Notes: generated from the sequence alone by a model not told the origin. A DNA stretch of 64,000 nucleotides from JBDTVS01 sp040007095 (GCA_040007095.1 JBDTVS010000117.1:130935-194934), one strand, 5' to 3'; counted from the stretch's first letter, positions 8,493 to 17,821 are shown. A program made the numbers and translations.

Positions 8493-9815
8493 ATGAACAG
8501 TCTCGATCCGGATGTGGTTGTTATCGGCGGCGGGCCGGCGGGGGCCACGGTGTCGACGCTGCTGGCCCAGCAGGATCTGCGCGTGGAGCTGTTCGAACGC
8601 GACCATTTCCCCCGATTCCATATCGGCGAATCACTGATCCCGGAAACCTATTGGGTGCTGAAGCGGCTGAACATGCTGCCGAAAATGCAGCAGAGCCACT
8701 TCGTCAAGAAGTACAGCGTGCAGTTCGTCAATGCCAGCGGCAAGACGTCGGCGCCGTTCTACTTCTGGGATAACAAGCCGCACGAGTGCTCGCAGACCTG
8801 GCAGGTGGTTCGCAGCGAGTTCGATCAGATGATGCTCGAGAACGCGCGGGAGCATGGCGTCATCGCGCACGAAGGCGTCCGGGTGCTGAGTGTGCTGTGG
8901 GAAGATGAGCGCGCCGTCGGCGTCACGATTCGGCGGGAGGACGGCACCCAGCGCGAGGTGCGTGCCAACGTCGTCGTGGACGCCAGCGGGCAGGCGGGCT
9001 TGATTCAGAACAAGCTGCGGCTGCGCGTCTGGGATCCCACCTTGAACAAGGGAGCGATCTGGACCTACTGGGAGGGCGCGTATCGCGACACCGGGCGCGA
9101 CGAAGGCGCCACGATGGTGCTGCAGACCGCCTCGAAGAACGGTTGGTTCTGGTACATCCCGCAGCACAACAACATCGTCAGCGTCGGCGTCGTGGCGCCG
9201 TTCGATTACCTGTTCAAAAATCGGGACGCACCTGGAGATTACGAGCGGACCTACCGTGAAGAAGTAGACGCCTGCTCGGCCGTGAAGGAACGGGTCGCGT
9301 CCGGACGACCCGTCACCGGATATTTCGCGACCAAGGACTACTCGTACCGCGCGACCAAGGTCGCCGGCGACGGTTGGGTGATGGTCGGCGATGCCTGGGG
9401 ATTTCTGGATCCGCTGTACTCCTCGGGCGTGCTGCTGGCGCTGCGATCCGGAGAGATGGCCGCCGACGCGATTGCCGAGGGATTGGCCAACGGCGATACG
9501 TCAGCCGCGCAGCTGGGAAAATGGGGCCCCGTGTTCAACGCCGGCGTCGACCGCATGCGTCGGCTGGTCTGCGAGTATTACGACGGCTTCAGCTTCGGCA
9601 ATTTCATGAAGCACCATCCGGAACTGCGCGGCACCGTCACGGATTTGCTGATCGGCGATTTGTTTACCGACCGCGTGGACACGGTCTGGAAGCCCATGGA
9701 AGCGCTCTATCCGATGGGCAAGTCGCCGATTCCCGCGTGGAACTCCGGAGCGCACACCGCGCCAGTCGATCAGAGAGTCAATGAGCTGAAGCTGCCTGAC
9801 GGCTGGAAGCCTTAG
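8493..9815 (+). CDS. FAD-dependent oxidoreductase of the flavin halogenase / geranylgeranyl reductase superfamily
   Basis: The protein is 440 residues. It begins with a Rossmann FAD-binding motif (VVVIGGGPAGATVSTLL, about residues 8-24), then GESLIPETYWVL, which matches the GES segment of halogenases. The NGWFWYIP motif at 216-223 corresponds to the WxWxIP motif of flavin-dependent halogenases, and GDAWGFLDPLYSSGV is the second FAD-contact motif. The closest known types are CmlS/PrnC-like halogenases, which need FADH2 from a partner reductase. Hydroxylases and reductases share much of this fold, so halogenation is an inference. Gene context (CoA ligase, thioesterase, radical SAM protein) suggests tailoring of a small acyl or aryl compound. 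Confidence 0.8.
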   Translation: MNSLDPDVVVIGGGPAGATVSTLLAQQDLRVELFERDHFPRFHIGESLIPETYWVLKRLNMLPKMQQSHFVKKYSVQFVNASGKTSAPFYFWDNKPHECSQTWQVVRSEFDQMMLENAREHGVIAHEGVRVLSVLWEDERAVGVTIRREDGTQREVRANVVVDASGQAGLIQNKLRLRVWDPTLNKGAIWTYWEGAYRDTGRDEGATMVLQTASKNGWFWYIPQHNNIVSVGVVAPFDYLFKNRDAPGDYERTYREEVDACSAVKERVASGRPVTGYFATKDYSYRATKVAGDGWVMVGDAWGFLDPLYSSGVLLALRSGEMAADAIAEGLANGDTSAAQLGKWGPVFNAGVDRMRRLVCEYYDGFSFGNFMKHHPELRGTVTDLLIGDLFTDRVDTVWKPMEALYPMGKSPIPAWNSGAHTAPVDQRVNELKLPDGWKP

Positions 9816-9891
9816 CCGTCGGTATTGACAGCTCACGGTCTCGTCATTAGGCTGATCCGTCTGTCATTGCATTGAGATAATGGTGCGCATT

Positions 9892-11130
9892 ATGAATTTC
9901 AAGCACAACGTCATCGTCGGTCTCGTATTCCTTGGAGCCTCGATCAGCGTGCTGGGGCAGAGCCGCACCGCCGACTACACGCAGTGGCGGGGAGCGAACC
10001 GTGACGGCGCGGCGGCGGGGTTTACAGCGCCAACGTCCTGGCCTGAAAAGCTCACGCAGCGGTGGAAAATCGAGGTGGGGACCGGCTACGCGACGCCACT
10101 CGTCGTCGGCAACCGGCTCTACCTTTTCTCACGCCAGGGCGACGACGAGGTGATGAGCGCGCTCGACCCGGCGAACGGCAAGGTGATCTGGCGAACCGCC
10201 TATCCCATCGCGGTGACGATGCACCCCGCGGCAACCAAGCATGGACCGGGACCGAAATCGACGCCGGTGTTCGCGGATGGCAAACTGTTCTCGATCGGCT
10301 TCACGGGGGCGGTGACGGCATTCGACGCCGCGACCGGCAAGCAGCTCTGGCAGAAGCCGGGCACGATTCCGCTGCCCTTCTTCAACAGCCACGCCTTTTC
10401 GCCGATCGTCGAACGCGGCCTGGTGATTTTCCACACCGGCGGGCATATGCAGGGCGCGCTCACCGCCTTTGACGTGAATACCGGTGCCGTGAAATGGAGT
10501 TGGGCGGGTGATGGCCCCGGATACGGATCGCCGGTCATCGCGGAGTTCGCGGGCACGCGTCAGCTCGTGACGATCACGCAGGGCAAGATCGTCAGCGTCG
10601 ATCCCGCGACCGGCGCGCTGCTCTGGGAGCGTCCCTACGTCAGCGCAAACTTCACCAATGCGGTCACACCCGTGGTCTACGGTCAGACACTCATCGTCTC
10701 GGGCAACGGCGGCCCGACAGTGGCGGTGGCGGTGACCAAGCAGAACAACCAGTGGATGACGGCGACTGCATGGGAGAACCCGGACGTCCAGTACCGCCTG
10801 AGCAACAGCGTGCTGATGGGCGACACGCTCTTCGGGCTGTCGAGCCGCAACATGGGCCAGTACTTCGGGATCGACCCCAAAACGGGGAAGACGTTGTGGA
10901 CCTCCGAACCCCGCCAGGCCGGCAACGCCGCGATCGTCTACTCCGGCGAGCTGGCGTTCAGCCTCGAAGACACCGGCGAATTGAAGGTCTTCCGGCACGG
11001 AGGAACGTCGTTCGAGACCGTGCGCCGCTACACGGTCGCGGACTCCGAGACGTGGACGCAGCCGACCATCATCGGCAACCGTATCTTCGTGAAGGATGTG
11101 TCGAACCTGACGCTGTGGACGCTGAACTGA
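9892..11130 (+). CDS. Secreted PQQ-like beta-propeller protein
   Basis: The protein is 412 residues from ATG 9892; an upstream in-frame ATG lies at 9880. A signal peptide (MNFKHNVIVGLVFLGASISVLGQ) precedes YTQWRGANRDGAA, the common opening of these proteins. Blades are marked by GKVIWRTAYP, GKQLWQKPG, GAVKWSWAGDG, GALLWERPY and GKTLWTSEP. It is the fourth propeller paralog in the window and lies apart from the first three. No heme motif is present. A role as a periplasmic oxidoreductase or as a binding scaffold is equally possible. Confidence 0.85.
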   Translation: MNFKHNVIVGLVFLGASISVLGQSRTADYTQWRGANRDGAAAGFTAPTSWPEKLTQRWKIEVGTGYATPLVVGNRLYLFSRQGDDEVMSALDPANGKVIWRTAYPIAVTMHPAATKHGPGPKSTPVFADGKLFSIGFTGAVTAFDAATGKQLWQKPGTIPLPFFNSHAFSPIVERGLVIFHTGGHMQGALTAFDVNTGAVKWSWAGDGPGYGSPVIAEFAGTRQLVTITQGKIVSVDPATGALLWERPYVSANFTNAVTPVVYGQTLIVSGNGGPTVAVAVTKQNNQWMTATAWENPDVQYRLSNSVLMGDTLFGLSSRNMGQYFGIDPKTGKTLWTSEPRQAGNAAIVYSGELAFSLEDTGELKVFRHGGTSFETVRRYTVADSETWTQPTIIGNRIFVKDVSNLTLWTLN

Positions 11131-11532
11131 CCGGTGATTGACTGAGATTTCACCATCAAACGTCAGGGGCGGGCGCACCTTGTAGCATGAAGACACCAGC
11201 GCATACCAATGTCGAAGGGTCCGGCCTCCGTCTACACTGAAGCGTCCGCCTTCGCCGAGGTTGTTCCACCTGCGCCAGGGCTTCGGTGAAGCGACCGGGC
11301 CTTGCGGAGGCTGGTCAGCCGAACCCAGACCTTGCACCCACATTTCCTGCAAAGCGTCTAATTCATCGAGGCAAACTTCAGACATGTCGGCAGGAGTCCC
11401 TCCGCTGATTCCAGAGAGGGGTTAGCGTTCGATGCATCCCCGGGCCTCGCCCGCCTCGGTGCGACGCCAGACTTCACCACGGCTGCCAATGGCCGGTATT
11501 CGGGAACCCATCATTACGTCATGAGGTATGAG
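11131..11532. other. Intergenic region of about 400 bp, probable degraded sequence
   Basis: No complete gene was found. A minus-strand frame starts at 11385 (MSEVCLDELDALQEM) and runs on into the antisense of the propeller gene. Its first residues look protein-like, but there is no stop and no good ribosome binding site, so it is at best a gene remnant. The stretch 11210-11320 is rich in CTTCG/CGAAG words that can pair with each other. Confidence 0.4.
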
Positions 11533-12174
11533 ATGAAGTGTCGTGCATCTATCGCAGTGCTGACGGTAGTCGGATTGCTCGCCGTCGTGCCGTTGATCGC
11601 CCAGGGGCCGAAGGGATGGCTGGTGCGCGCCGACCGCAGCACGAGCGCGCTCGATCCAGACGCCGCAGGCAACATCAAGTTCACCTCGGCGGGAACGGGG
11701 TTCCACGCGGTCACGCCTCAAGCGGCGGTCTTCTGGGATCCGGCGAACACGGTCACGGGCAATTATTCGCTCAAGGGCACGTTCACGCTGATAAAACCCA
11801 GCAATCATACGAACTACTACGGTCTGGTGTTCGGTGGAAGCGACCTCGGCGGCCCACGCCAAACGTACCTGTACTTTCTGGTGGCGCAGGATGGGACCTG
11901 GCTTCTCAAACGCCGGGAGGGTGATGCGTCAACACAGGACGTGGCGCCAAGGGCGGTCAACGCCGCCGTGAAAAGGCCGGACGCGAAAGGTCAGTCCGTC
12001 AACGCGCTCGAAGTGCAGGTGACCGCCGACAAGATGCAGTTCCTGATCAACGGCACGGTCGTCCACACGATGCCGAAGACCGGGCTGGCGGCGAAGACAG
12101 ACGGCCTCTACGGCATTCGCGTGAACCACGCGCTCGAGGTTCAAGTCGACGGCTTAGCACTCTCGAAATCATGA
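11533..12174 (+). CDS. Secreted DUF1080-like protein of unknown function
   Basis: The protein is 213 residues. ATG 11533 is preferred over 11521 because GAGG lies six bases upstream of it and it begins directly with a signal peptide (MKCRASIAVLTVVGLLAVVPLIAQ). The mature part has alternating strands (GNYSLKGTFTLIK, YYGLVFGGSDLGG, YLYFLVAQDGTWLLKRR, ALEVQVTADKMQFLINGTVV) that match the concanavalin-like jellyroll of the DUF1080/LamG group. That group often binds or acts on glycans outside the cell. No catalytic residues can be assigned. Confidence 0.7.
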   Translation: MKCRASIAVLTVVGLLAVVPLIAQGPKGWLVRADRSTSALDPDAAGNIKFTSAGTGFHAVTPQAAVFWDPANTVTGNYSLKGTFTLIKPSNHTNYYGLVFGGSDLGGPRQTYLYFLVAQDGTWLLKRREGDASTQDVAPRAVNAAVKRPDAKGQSVNALEVQVTADKMQFLINGTVVHTMPKTGLAAKTDGLYGIRVNHALEVQVDGLALSKS

Positions 12175-12274
12175 ACCCGGCGCGACGCTGCGCTCGAACG
12201 CGAGGTTGGCTCTAGCCTTCGCTGCCTGGGCGTAGCCCGTGGCTTTGCCGCATCGTGTCCCGGTCGAGAAGTCC

Positions 12275-13837
12275 TTACCGGAGTGGCAACGGCTCGGCCG
12301 TGACAGCCCACCACGTGAGCTTCTGAGCTTCCTGGCTGGCGGAGACCGACGAACCGAACGTCAGCACGGCTCCGGCGATCAGCGTCGCGGCCAATCCGAA
12401 TGTGGACGGCCACATGAACCCAATCGACGTGTGATACGCGACGACGTAGCTCGTGACGGTGCCGATGATGCCTGCGGCAAGCGCGGGCGTGGCTGTCGTC
12501 CGCCGGCTGAACATGGCTAGCAGATAGATGCCGAATAGCGGCCCGGCAAACGCATTGATGAGCTTATTGGCAATCTCGAGCAGACTGCCGATGCGCGAGA
12601 CGTTCATGGCCAGAAAGGTGCCGGCTGCTCCGAATACGAACGTGCCGATCCTGGAGATCTGCACCTGGCGCCGTTGATCGACGGCATCGCCCGTCGTGGA
12701 GGTGCGGCCCAGGACGAGGCGGTGATAGAAGTCGACGATCACGACCGACGTACACGAATTGATCGCTGAGTCTACGCTCGAGAGCGACGCCGCCATGATC
12801 GACGCGATCACCAGACCCACGATGCCGGCCGGAAACGTCAGCGACACAAAATACGGCAGAATCTTGTCCGTGGCGTAGTTGGGCGGCAGCGCGTGGACCT
12901 GGAAGTACGCAAACAACGCCAACCCGACAAAGGACAGCGCGTACATCCAGATCGCGTCCCCGGCCGCGTTCACGATGAAGGCGCGCCGCGCATCGGCCAG
13001 CGATTTGGTGGTCTGCAGGCGCTGCACCATGATCTGGTCGCTCGTATAGGACGCCATCCGCCCAAACACCAACGAGCACATGATGCCAACGACGTTGAGC
13101 GGCTGCTCGAAAAACGCGACGACGGCGGACCATAGGCCGCCAGAGCCGCTCGCAATGGGCGCGAGGATGGTGGTCTTGCCGCCCGCTTCGCTGATCCTCC
13201 AGATTTCCGAAAGTCCGCCCGGCACCGACGCCGCGGCAATCCACACCACGGCCGCGAGACCGCCGAACCGCACGCAGAATTGCATGACATCGTTCCAAAT
13301 GACGGCATGCACACCGCCAATGGCTGTATAGACGGTCACGATCGTCCCAAGGACGATGATCATCGTGGTCAGGGGAATCTGCCCGCCCACGGCGGCGTTG
13401 ATCGCGAGGCACGGCACGTAGATCGCAGTGGCCATCCAGCCCAGGCGCCAGACGATGAAGATCCCGGCCGCGAGCGTCCGTACGCGGACATCGAACCGCA
13501 TCTCGAGATACTCGTAAGCCGTGAAGTAATTCAGCCGACGGTAGAACGGCAGCGTCACGTACGCCACCCAGGGGTACAGCAAGAACCAGGACGTCGTGCC
13601 GATGAGCAGAATCAGGCCGTATTTGATCGTCGCGGACGGCTGCATGAGATAGTCGATGGCGCTGTCGAGCGCCGCCATCAGCGACAGACCCACCGGCAGC
13701 CAGGACATCGATTGGCGCGCCAGGAAGTAGTCGTCGAGCGATCGCTGGCGCTTCGAGAAATAGACGCCCACGCCGGTCAGCGCGGTCAGATAGGCGACAA
13801 CAATGACGACGTCGAGCGGGTGCAGCGTGGTACTCAT
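12275..13837 (-). CDS. Sodium:solute symporter (SSS family)
   Basis: The protein is 520 residues with about 13 hydrophobic segments. The start MSTTLHPLDVVIVVAYL, the YFLARQSMSWLPVGLSLMA segment near residues 37-55 and the loop TAIGGVHAVIWNDVMQF are hallmarks of the SSS (solute/Na+ symporter) family, which includes SglT, PutP and sialic acid carriers. It uses the inward sodium gradient to import a sugar, amino acid or organic acid; the substrate cannot be told. It lies on the minus strand next to a cytochrome and a ThDP enzyme, separated by only about 70 bases, so the three could be one transcript. Confidence 0.9.
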   Translation of the reverse strand: MSTTLHPLDVVIVVAYLTALTGVGVYFSKRQRSLDDYFLARQSMSWLPVGLSLMAALDSAIDYLMQPSATIKYGLILLIGTTSWFLLYPWVAYVTLPFYRRLNYFTAYEYLEMRFDVRVRTLAAGIFIVWRLGWMATAIYVPCLAINAAVGGQIPLTTMIIVLGTIVTVYTAIGGVHAVIWNDVMQFCVRFGGLAAVVWIAAASVPGGLSEIWRISEAGGKTTILAPIASGSGGLWSAVVAFFEQPLNVVGIMCSLVFGRMASYTSDQIMVQRLQTTKSLADARRAFIVNAAGDAIWMYALSFVGLALFAYFQVHALPPNYATDKILPYFVSLTFPAGIVGLVIASIMAASLSSVDSAINSCTSVVIVDFYHRLVLGRTSTTGDAVDQRRQVQISRIGTFVFGAAGTFLAMNVSRIGSLLEIANKLINAFAGPLFGIYLLAMFSRRTTATPALAAGIIGTVTSYVVAYHTSIGFMWPSTFGLAATLIAGAVLTFGSSVSASQEAQKLTWWAVTAEPLPLR

Positions 13838-13906
13838 GAGCGAACGGTCACGGAGTGTACGTCGTCCCGCCTTTTCGCAGGGCCGCGAGCCAGGGGACTT
13901 CGCAAC

Positions 13907-14281
13907 TCAGGGCTGCTTGGCGATCTGCTGGAGGATGTCCTTCAGGATCGGGACGCTGTCGGCGGGGGGCGGCGTGGGGTGCAGCGAACGCAGGTAGGCA
14001 TAGACGTCCGCCAGTTCCTTCGCCGACACGTCGGAGAACGACGGCATCGCCGGTCTGGGCGGCTTCTGCACGAAGGCGACGAACGCCTCCTCGGAACGGG
14101 CCATCGGCACCAGCCGCGGCGAGCCGGTCTCCCCCTCGTACCCGTGGCACGCATAGCACTTATACGTCTGGTCGAACAACGTCTTGCCTCGTTTTGCGTC
14201 GCCGGTCGGCGCCGCCGCCTCGCGTGGCGCCTGAGCGCTGACCACCACGGCCGACAGCATCACTATCGCGAACGTCTTCAT
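13907..14281 (-). CDS. Periplasmic monoheme cytochrome c
   Basis: The protein is 124 residues from the ATG at 14281, where a signal peptide starts (MKTFAIVMLSAVVVSAQ). Heme is bound at CYACH (C42, C45, H46), and PAMPSFSD supplies the distal methionine, giving a class I cytochrome c fold of about 80 residues. It is adjacent to the Tat-exported ThDP enzyme upstream in the same direction, so it may accept electrons from that enzyme or act alone. The longer frame back to 14401 overlaps the neighbouring gene and lacks a signal sequence at its start, so it was not used. Confidence 0.85.
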   Translation of the reverse strand: MKTFAIVMLSAVVVSAQAPREAAAPTGDAKRGKTLFDQTYKCYACHGYEGETGSPRLVPMARSEEAFVAFVQKPPRPAMPSFSDVSAKELADVYAYLRSLHPTPPPADSVPILKDILQQIAKQP

Positions 14282-14336
14282 GAGCGTCTCCAAACACGGC
14301 TGCTCAAAGACCAGCCTGAACTGGCTATTCAGCCGC

Positions 14337-16271
14337 CTACCGCGGCTGCGACACGACGTCGACCAACGCGGGCTCACCGGCCCGCACCCGTGTGAGCGCA
14401 CGCTTGTAGGCCGCCGCCAGCTCGTTGGGGTTGTCGATCGGCCCTTCGCTGTACATCCCGTACGCCTTCGCCATCTGCGCGTAGTTGATGTTGGGATCGC
14501 TGATGACGTTGCCGATGTGATTGCGACCGGAGCCGCGGTTCCGGCTGCCGCCCATCCGCTGCACGATCATCACTTCCGCGTGGTACGCGCGATTGTTGTG
14601 CACGACGAGCAGCAGCGGAATCTGATGATGGACCGCCGTCCACAGCACACCCGGTCCGAAATTCAGATCGCCATCGCCGACGATGCCGATCGACAGGCGG
14701 CCGAGCTTCTTGTTCGCCAGCGCCGCGCCGACCGATGCCGGCGAATCGTAGCCAATGCCCATCCCGCCGCTGTCGCCGTTGTAGCGATAGTGCCTGTCGA
14801 AGTTCAGCAGGCGCCGCTGCCAGTCGCCGGTGAACTGGTGTCCGGAGACAATCGCCCAGTCGTCGTTCTTGATCTGGGCGCCGAGCTCGCCGATCAATCG
14901 CGGCACACTGATGGGGCTCGCGTCCCACCCGTGCCGGGCGTCTTCCACGACTTTGAGATGGGCCGACTTATGCGCGGCGGCAACGCGTGCCCCGCGCGCC
15001 TTGGCGGCGGCCGCCCGATCCGGTGTCATCTGCCGGCGCACCTCTTCGATCAGCGAAGGCAAGGTCGTTTCCGCATCGGCCGCGATCGCCAGGTCGACGT
15101 CCGCGTAGCGTCCGAAGTCGTGAATGTTGCTGTGCTGAAACAGATGCTCGGCAGAAAGACTGATCGTCTTGCGTCCATTGGTTCGGGCCGCGCGCGCGAC
15201 GCCCGACATGTCGACGACCTCGAGGCCAAGCGTGACGTCCGCGGCGTAGCCGGCGCCGCCTGTCCCGTACAGCGGATGCCACGAAGGGAAGGACTGCCAC
15301 GAGGCATAACCCATGACGTCGACCGGTGCCTGCAACAGCTCGGCGAGCTCCACCGACAAATCCCAGCCCTTCTGCGTGTGCCCCATCTTCTGGGTTTGAA
15401 TCAGCGGCGTCTCCGCGTTGACGAGCAGGCGCGCGGCCTCGCGAACGGCATTCGCATCGCCTTGCGGCGGCGAGGCCATCGTCAGGGCCGGAATGCGTGG
15501 TCGCGCTCGATCGGCGACCAGGGATTCCTGCAGCACCGCATCCACGACGAGCACCACCGGGCCTCTCGGCGGCGTCATCGCGATTCGGTACGCCTGCATC
15601 GCCGACTCCGCGAAGCGCTCCAGGTTCGTCGCTTCGTCGTCGAACTTGACGAAATCGCGGACCAGCGACCCCATGTCCTGGGCGCTATGCGGACGATTGA
15701 TCACACCGGCCGGATTGCGGTGGTGTCCGACGAAGACGACGATCGGGACACGGTCGGCCCACGCCTGGAAGAGCGCCATCGACGAGTGCAGCAGGCCGAC
15801 AACGCCGTGCACGCAGACGAGTATCGGTTTGCCCGCCGCCTTGGCATAGCCGTGCGCAATCGCGGTCGCCGATTCCTCGTGGAGGCAGGTCAACAGCTCA
15901 GGCTTGGTGTTGTTGCCGTAGTTGAGCAGCGATTCGTGCAGCCCAGCGAACGCCGATCCAGGGTTGATCGCCGCATAGTCGAGGTCCAGTTTCTTCAAGA
16001 CGTCGACCATGAAGTCCGACGCCGGCCTCACCGCCGGGTCAGTCCTGCTTTCCGCGGCGGGAGCCTGAACGGCGCCGAGCCCAAACTCGGCCTGCACCTG
16101 TGCGTTCGACGGCAGCACCGCACCAGGCCGAGGCGGCGGAGGCGTGGAGCCCGCCTCGGAGGCAGGGGCCGTGACGACAAGTCCGGCGGCGCCGAGCGCC
16201 GCGCCTTTGAAGAAATCGCGCCGCCCGACGGGGTTCTTGTCGGTGTGATCGTGTGTATCCGCCACAGGCAT
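14337..16271 (-). CDS. Tat-exported thiamine-diphosphate-dependent enzyme (acetolactate synthase-like)
   Basis: The protein is 644 residues. The N terminus has a twin-arginine signal (GRRDFFKGAALGAAGLVV, about residues 16-33). The body has the three domains of the acetolactate synthase/benzoylformate decarboxylase family: an N-terminal Pyr domain with the catalytic glutamate in LLTCLHEESATAIAHGYA, a central domain, and the PP domain with the ThDP motif GDGDLNFGPGVLW ending LLVVHNN. Family members are usually cytoplasmic, so an exported one is unusual. The reaction is probably a 2-keto acid decarboxylation or oxidation. The cytochrome gene next door would fit a periplasmic oxidase or dehydrogenase. 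Confidence 0.85.
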   Translation of the reverse strand: MPVADTHDHTDKNPVGRRDFFKGAALGAAGLVVTAPASEAGSTPPPPRPGAVLPSNAQVQAEFGLGAVQAPAAESRTDPAVRPASDFMVDVLKKLDLDYAAINPGSAFAGLHESLLNYGNNTKPELLTCLHEESATAIAHGYAKAAGKPILVCVHGVVGLLHSSMALFQAWADRVPIVVFVGHHRNPAGVINRPHSAQDMGSLVRDFVKFDDEATNLERFAESAMQAYRIAMTPPRGPVVLVVDAVLQESLVADRARPRIPALTMASPPQGDANAVREAARLLVNAETPLIQTQKMGHTQKGWDLSVELAELLQAPVDVMGYASWQSFPSWHPLYGTGGAGYAADVTLGLEVVDMSGVARAARTNGRKTISLSAEHLFQHSNIHDFGRYADVDLAIAADAETTLPSLIEEVRRQMTPDRAAAAKARGARVAAAHKSAHLKVVEDARHGWDASPISVPRLIGELGAQIKNDDWAIVSGHQFTGDWQRRLLNFDRHYRYNGDSGGMGIGYDSPASVGAALANKKLGRLSIGIVGDGDLNFGPGVLWTAVHHQIPLLLVVHNNRAYHAEVMIVQRMGGSRNRGSGRNHIGNVISDPNINYAQMAKAYGMYSEGPIDNPNELAAAYKRALTRVRAGEPALVDVVSQPR

Positions 16272-16457
16272 GCCTCCTAAGTGAGCCGCAGCGGTATTCT
16301 ACGCTGGTCAGCAAGGGTATGATGTCGATTGAATTTTCCTGGGCCATGAACCTGCCCGCCATCGCCGCCCGGAGGGTAAGCAGCCAGGCGACGGGACATC
16401 TCATCTGGTGACGTGGCGTCCCCCTCAGATACTTCCGCTACGAACGGTCGTGACGGC

Positions 16458-17726
16458 ATGTTGACCAGGCGCCGCGCGCCAGAACATCGGTCGCCCAAGG
16501 TCGGGCTCCGCGCGCTGGTCGTCCTGCTCCTGGCACTGGCTGTCGTTGCCCCGAGGGCGCAGGAACACCAACCGCTTCTGGTGTTGGTGTCGCTCGACGG
16601 ATGGCGATGGGACTACATCGATCGGGCCGCCACGCCGAATCTGCGGGCACTCGCGAGCCGGGGGGTTCGAGCCAAAGGGCTGATTCCGTCCTTCCCGTCG
16701 AAGACGTTTCCAAACCATTACACCCTCGTGACCGGGCTCTATCCCGCGCACCATGGGATCATCTCGAACAACATCGCGGACCCGGAGTTCCCCACTCGTT
16801 TCAGCATCTCAGCCGAGACCTCGAGAGATGCCAGGTGGTGGGGCGGCGAACCGCTGTGGGTCACGGCGATCCGTCGGGGCCTGCGGGCATCGTCCATGTT
16901 CTGGCCCGGTTCCGAAGCGGCGATTCAGGGAGTGCGGCCGACCGAGTGGAGGCGATTCGACGACAAGGTGTCGAACGGCGACCGGCTGAGGCAGGTGCTC
17001 GACTGGCTGGCGCTCCCGGCCGACAACCGGCCGTCTCTGATCACGATGTACCTCAGCGAAGTCGACGGCGCCGGCCACGACTTCGGCCCGGAGTCACCGC
17101 AGGCGCTCGAAGCGGCGGGCCATCTCGACGAGGCGCTCGGACAGCTCGTATCGGGAATTGAGCGGCTGGGCCTTATCGATCAGGTCACGCTCGTGATCGT
17201 GTCGGATCACGGAATGTCGCAGTTGAGCGACCGCCGGGTCGTCTTTCTCGACGACTACGTGGACCTGACCACTGTGGACATCGTCGATTGGACGCCGGTC
17301 GTGGAGCTCGCGCCGAAGACCGGATCGGCCGAGGATCTGTATCGAGCATTGAAGGGCAAGCATCCCGCCCTGACGATCTACAGGCGCGAGCAATTGCCGC
17401 GCCGGCTGCACTACCGCGACAATCCGCGGATTCCTCCTATCGTCGGCCTTGCCGATGACGGCTGGACGATCACCTCGCACAAGCGGTTCGCCGACGACAA
17501 GGCGAGAGGCCGAAACCATGGCGGCGATCACGGCTACGATCCCGACTTTCAATCGATGCACGGCCTGTTCGTGGCGGCCGGTCCCCGGCTCAGGCAGAAT
17601 CTGCTCGTGCCCGAGTTCCGGAACGTCCACGTCTACGATTTTCTGTGTGCGGTGCTCGGCGTGACGCCGGCGAAGAACGACGGCGACCCCAAAGTCACGC
17701 GCAAGTTCTTCAAGGACGCACCCTAG
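16458..17726 (+). CDS. Secreted alkaline-phosphatase-superfamily phosphodiesterase (NPP type)
   Basis: The protein is about 422 residues from ATG 16458. The hydrophobic export segment LRALVVLLLALAVVAPRAQ follows. The metal site and nucleophile motif of ectonucleotide pyrophosphatases/phosphodiesterases is visible: LVSLDGWRWDY (metal Asp), PSFPSKTFPNHYTLVTGLYP (Thr nucleophile in the TFPNH context), VDGAGHDFGP, VSDHGM and HGYDP. These enzymes use two zinc ions to hydrolyse nucleotide or phospholipid diesters outside the cytoplasm. An earlier in-frame ATG at 16413 would put 15 extra residues before the signal. Confidence 0.85.
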   Translation: MLTRRRAPEHRSPKVGLRALVVLLLALAVVAPRAQEHQPLLVLVSLDGWRWDYIDRAATPNLRALASRGVRAKGLIPSFPSKTFPNHYTLVTGLYPAHHGIISNNIADPEFPTRFSISAETSRDARWWGGEPLWVTAIRRGLRASSMFWPGSEAAIQGVRPTEWRRFDDKVSNGDRLRQVLDWLALPADNRPSLITMYLSEVDGAGHDFGPESPQALEAAGHLDEALGQLVSGIERLGLIDQVTLVIVSDHGMSQLSDRRVVFLDDYVDLTTVDIVDWTPVVELAPKTGSAEDLYRALKGKHPALTIYRREQLPRRLHYRDNPRIPPIVGLADDGWTITSHKRFADDKARGRNHGGDHGYDPDFQSMHGLFVAAGPRLRQNLLVPEFRNVHVYDFLCAVLGVTPAKNDGDPKVTRKFFKDAP

Positions 17727-17821
17727 CAGGTTGCTGAAAAGGCCCGCAACCCGACTCTCGCAGGCCTTCTGAGTTCTGACCGTTGAGTTTTCAGTTCCGG
17801 CTGCGTTCTTCAGCAGCCGGG
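17727..17821. repeat. REP-like inverted repeat between convergent genes
   Basis: The left end GGTTGCTGAAAA (from about 17731) is complementary to TTCTTCAGCAGCC near 17807-17819, and an inner CGCAGGCCTT/AAGGCCCGC pair adds structure. It fills the gap between two convergent genes, where it could act as a two-way terminator or be a repeat-element copy. No U-tract was found. Confidence 0.5.

Noticed and set aside
10129..11385. Minus-strand frame of 418 codons with a protein-like start (MSEVCLDELDALQEM)
   Set aside because: Most of it is the antisense of the fourth propeller gene. The first 15-20 residues might be a remnant, but there is no end point or ribosome binding site.
14280..16280. A long plus-strand frame opposite the ThDP enzyme
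   Set aside because: Composition is Arg-rich and lacks any motif; the minus strand has the ThDP and Tat motifs.
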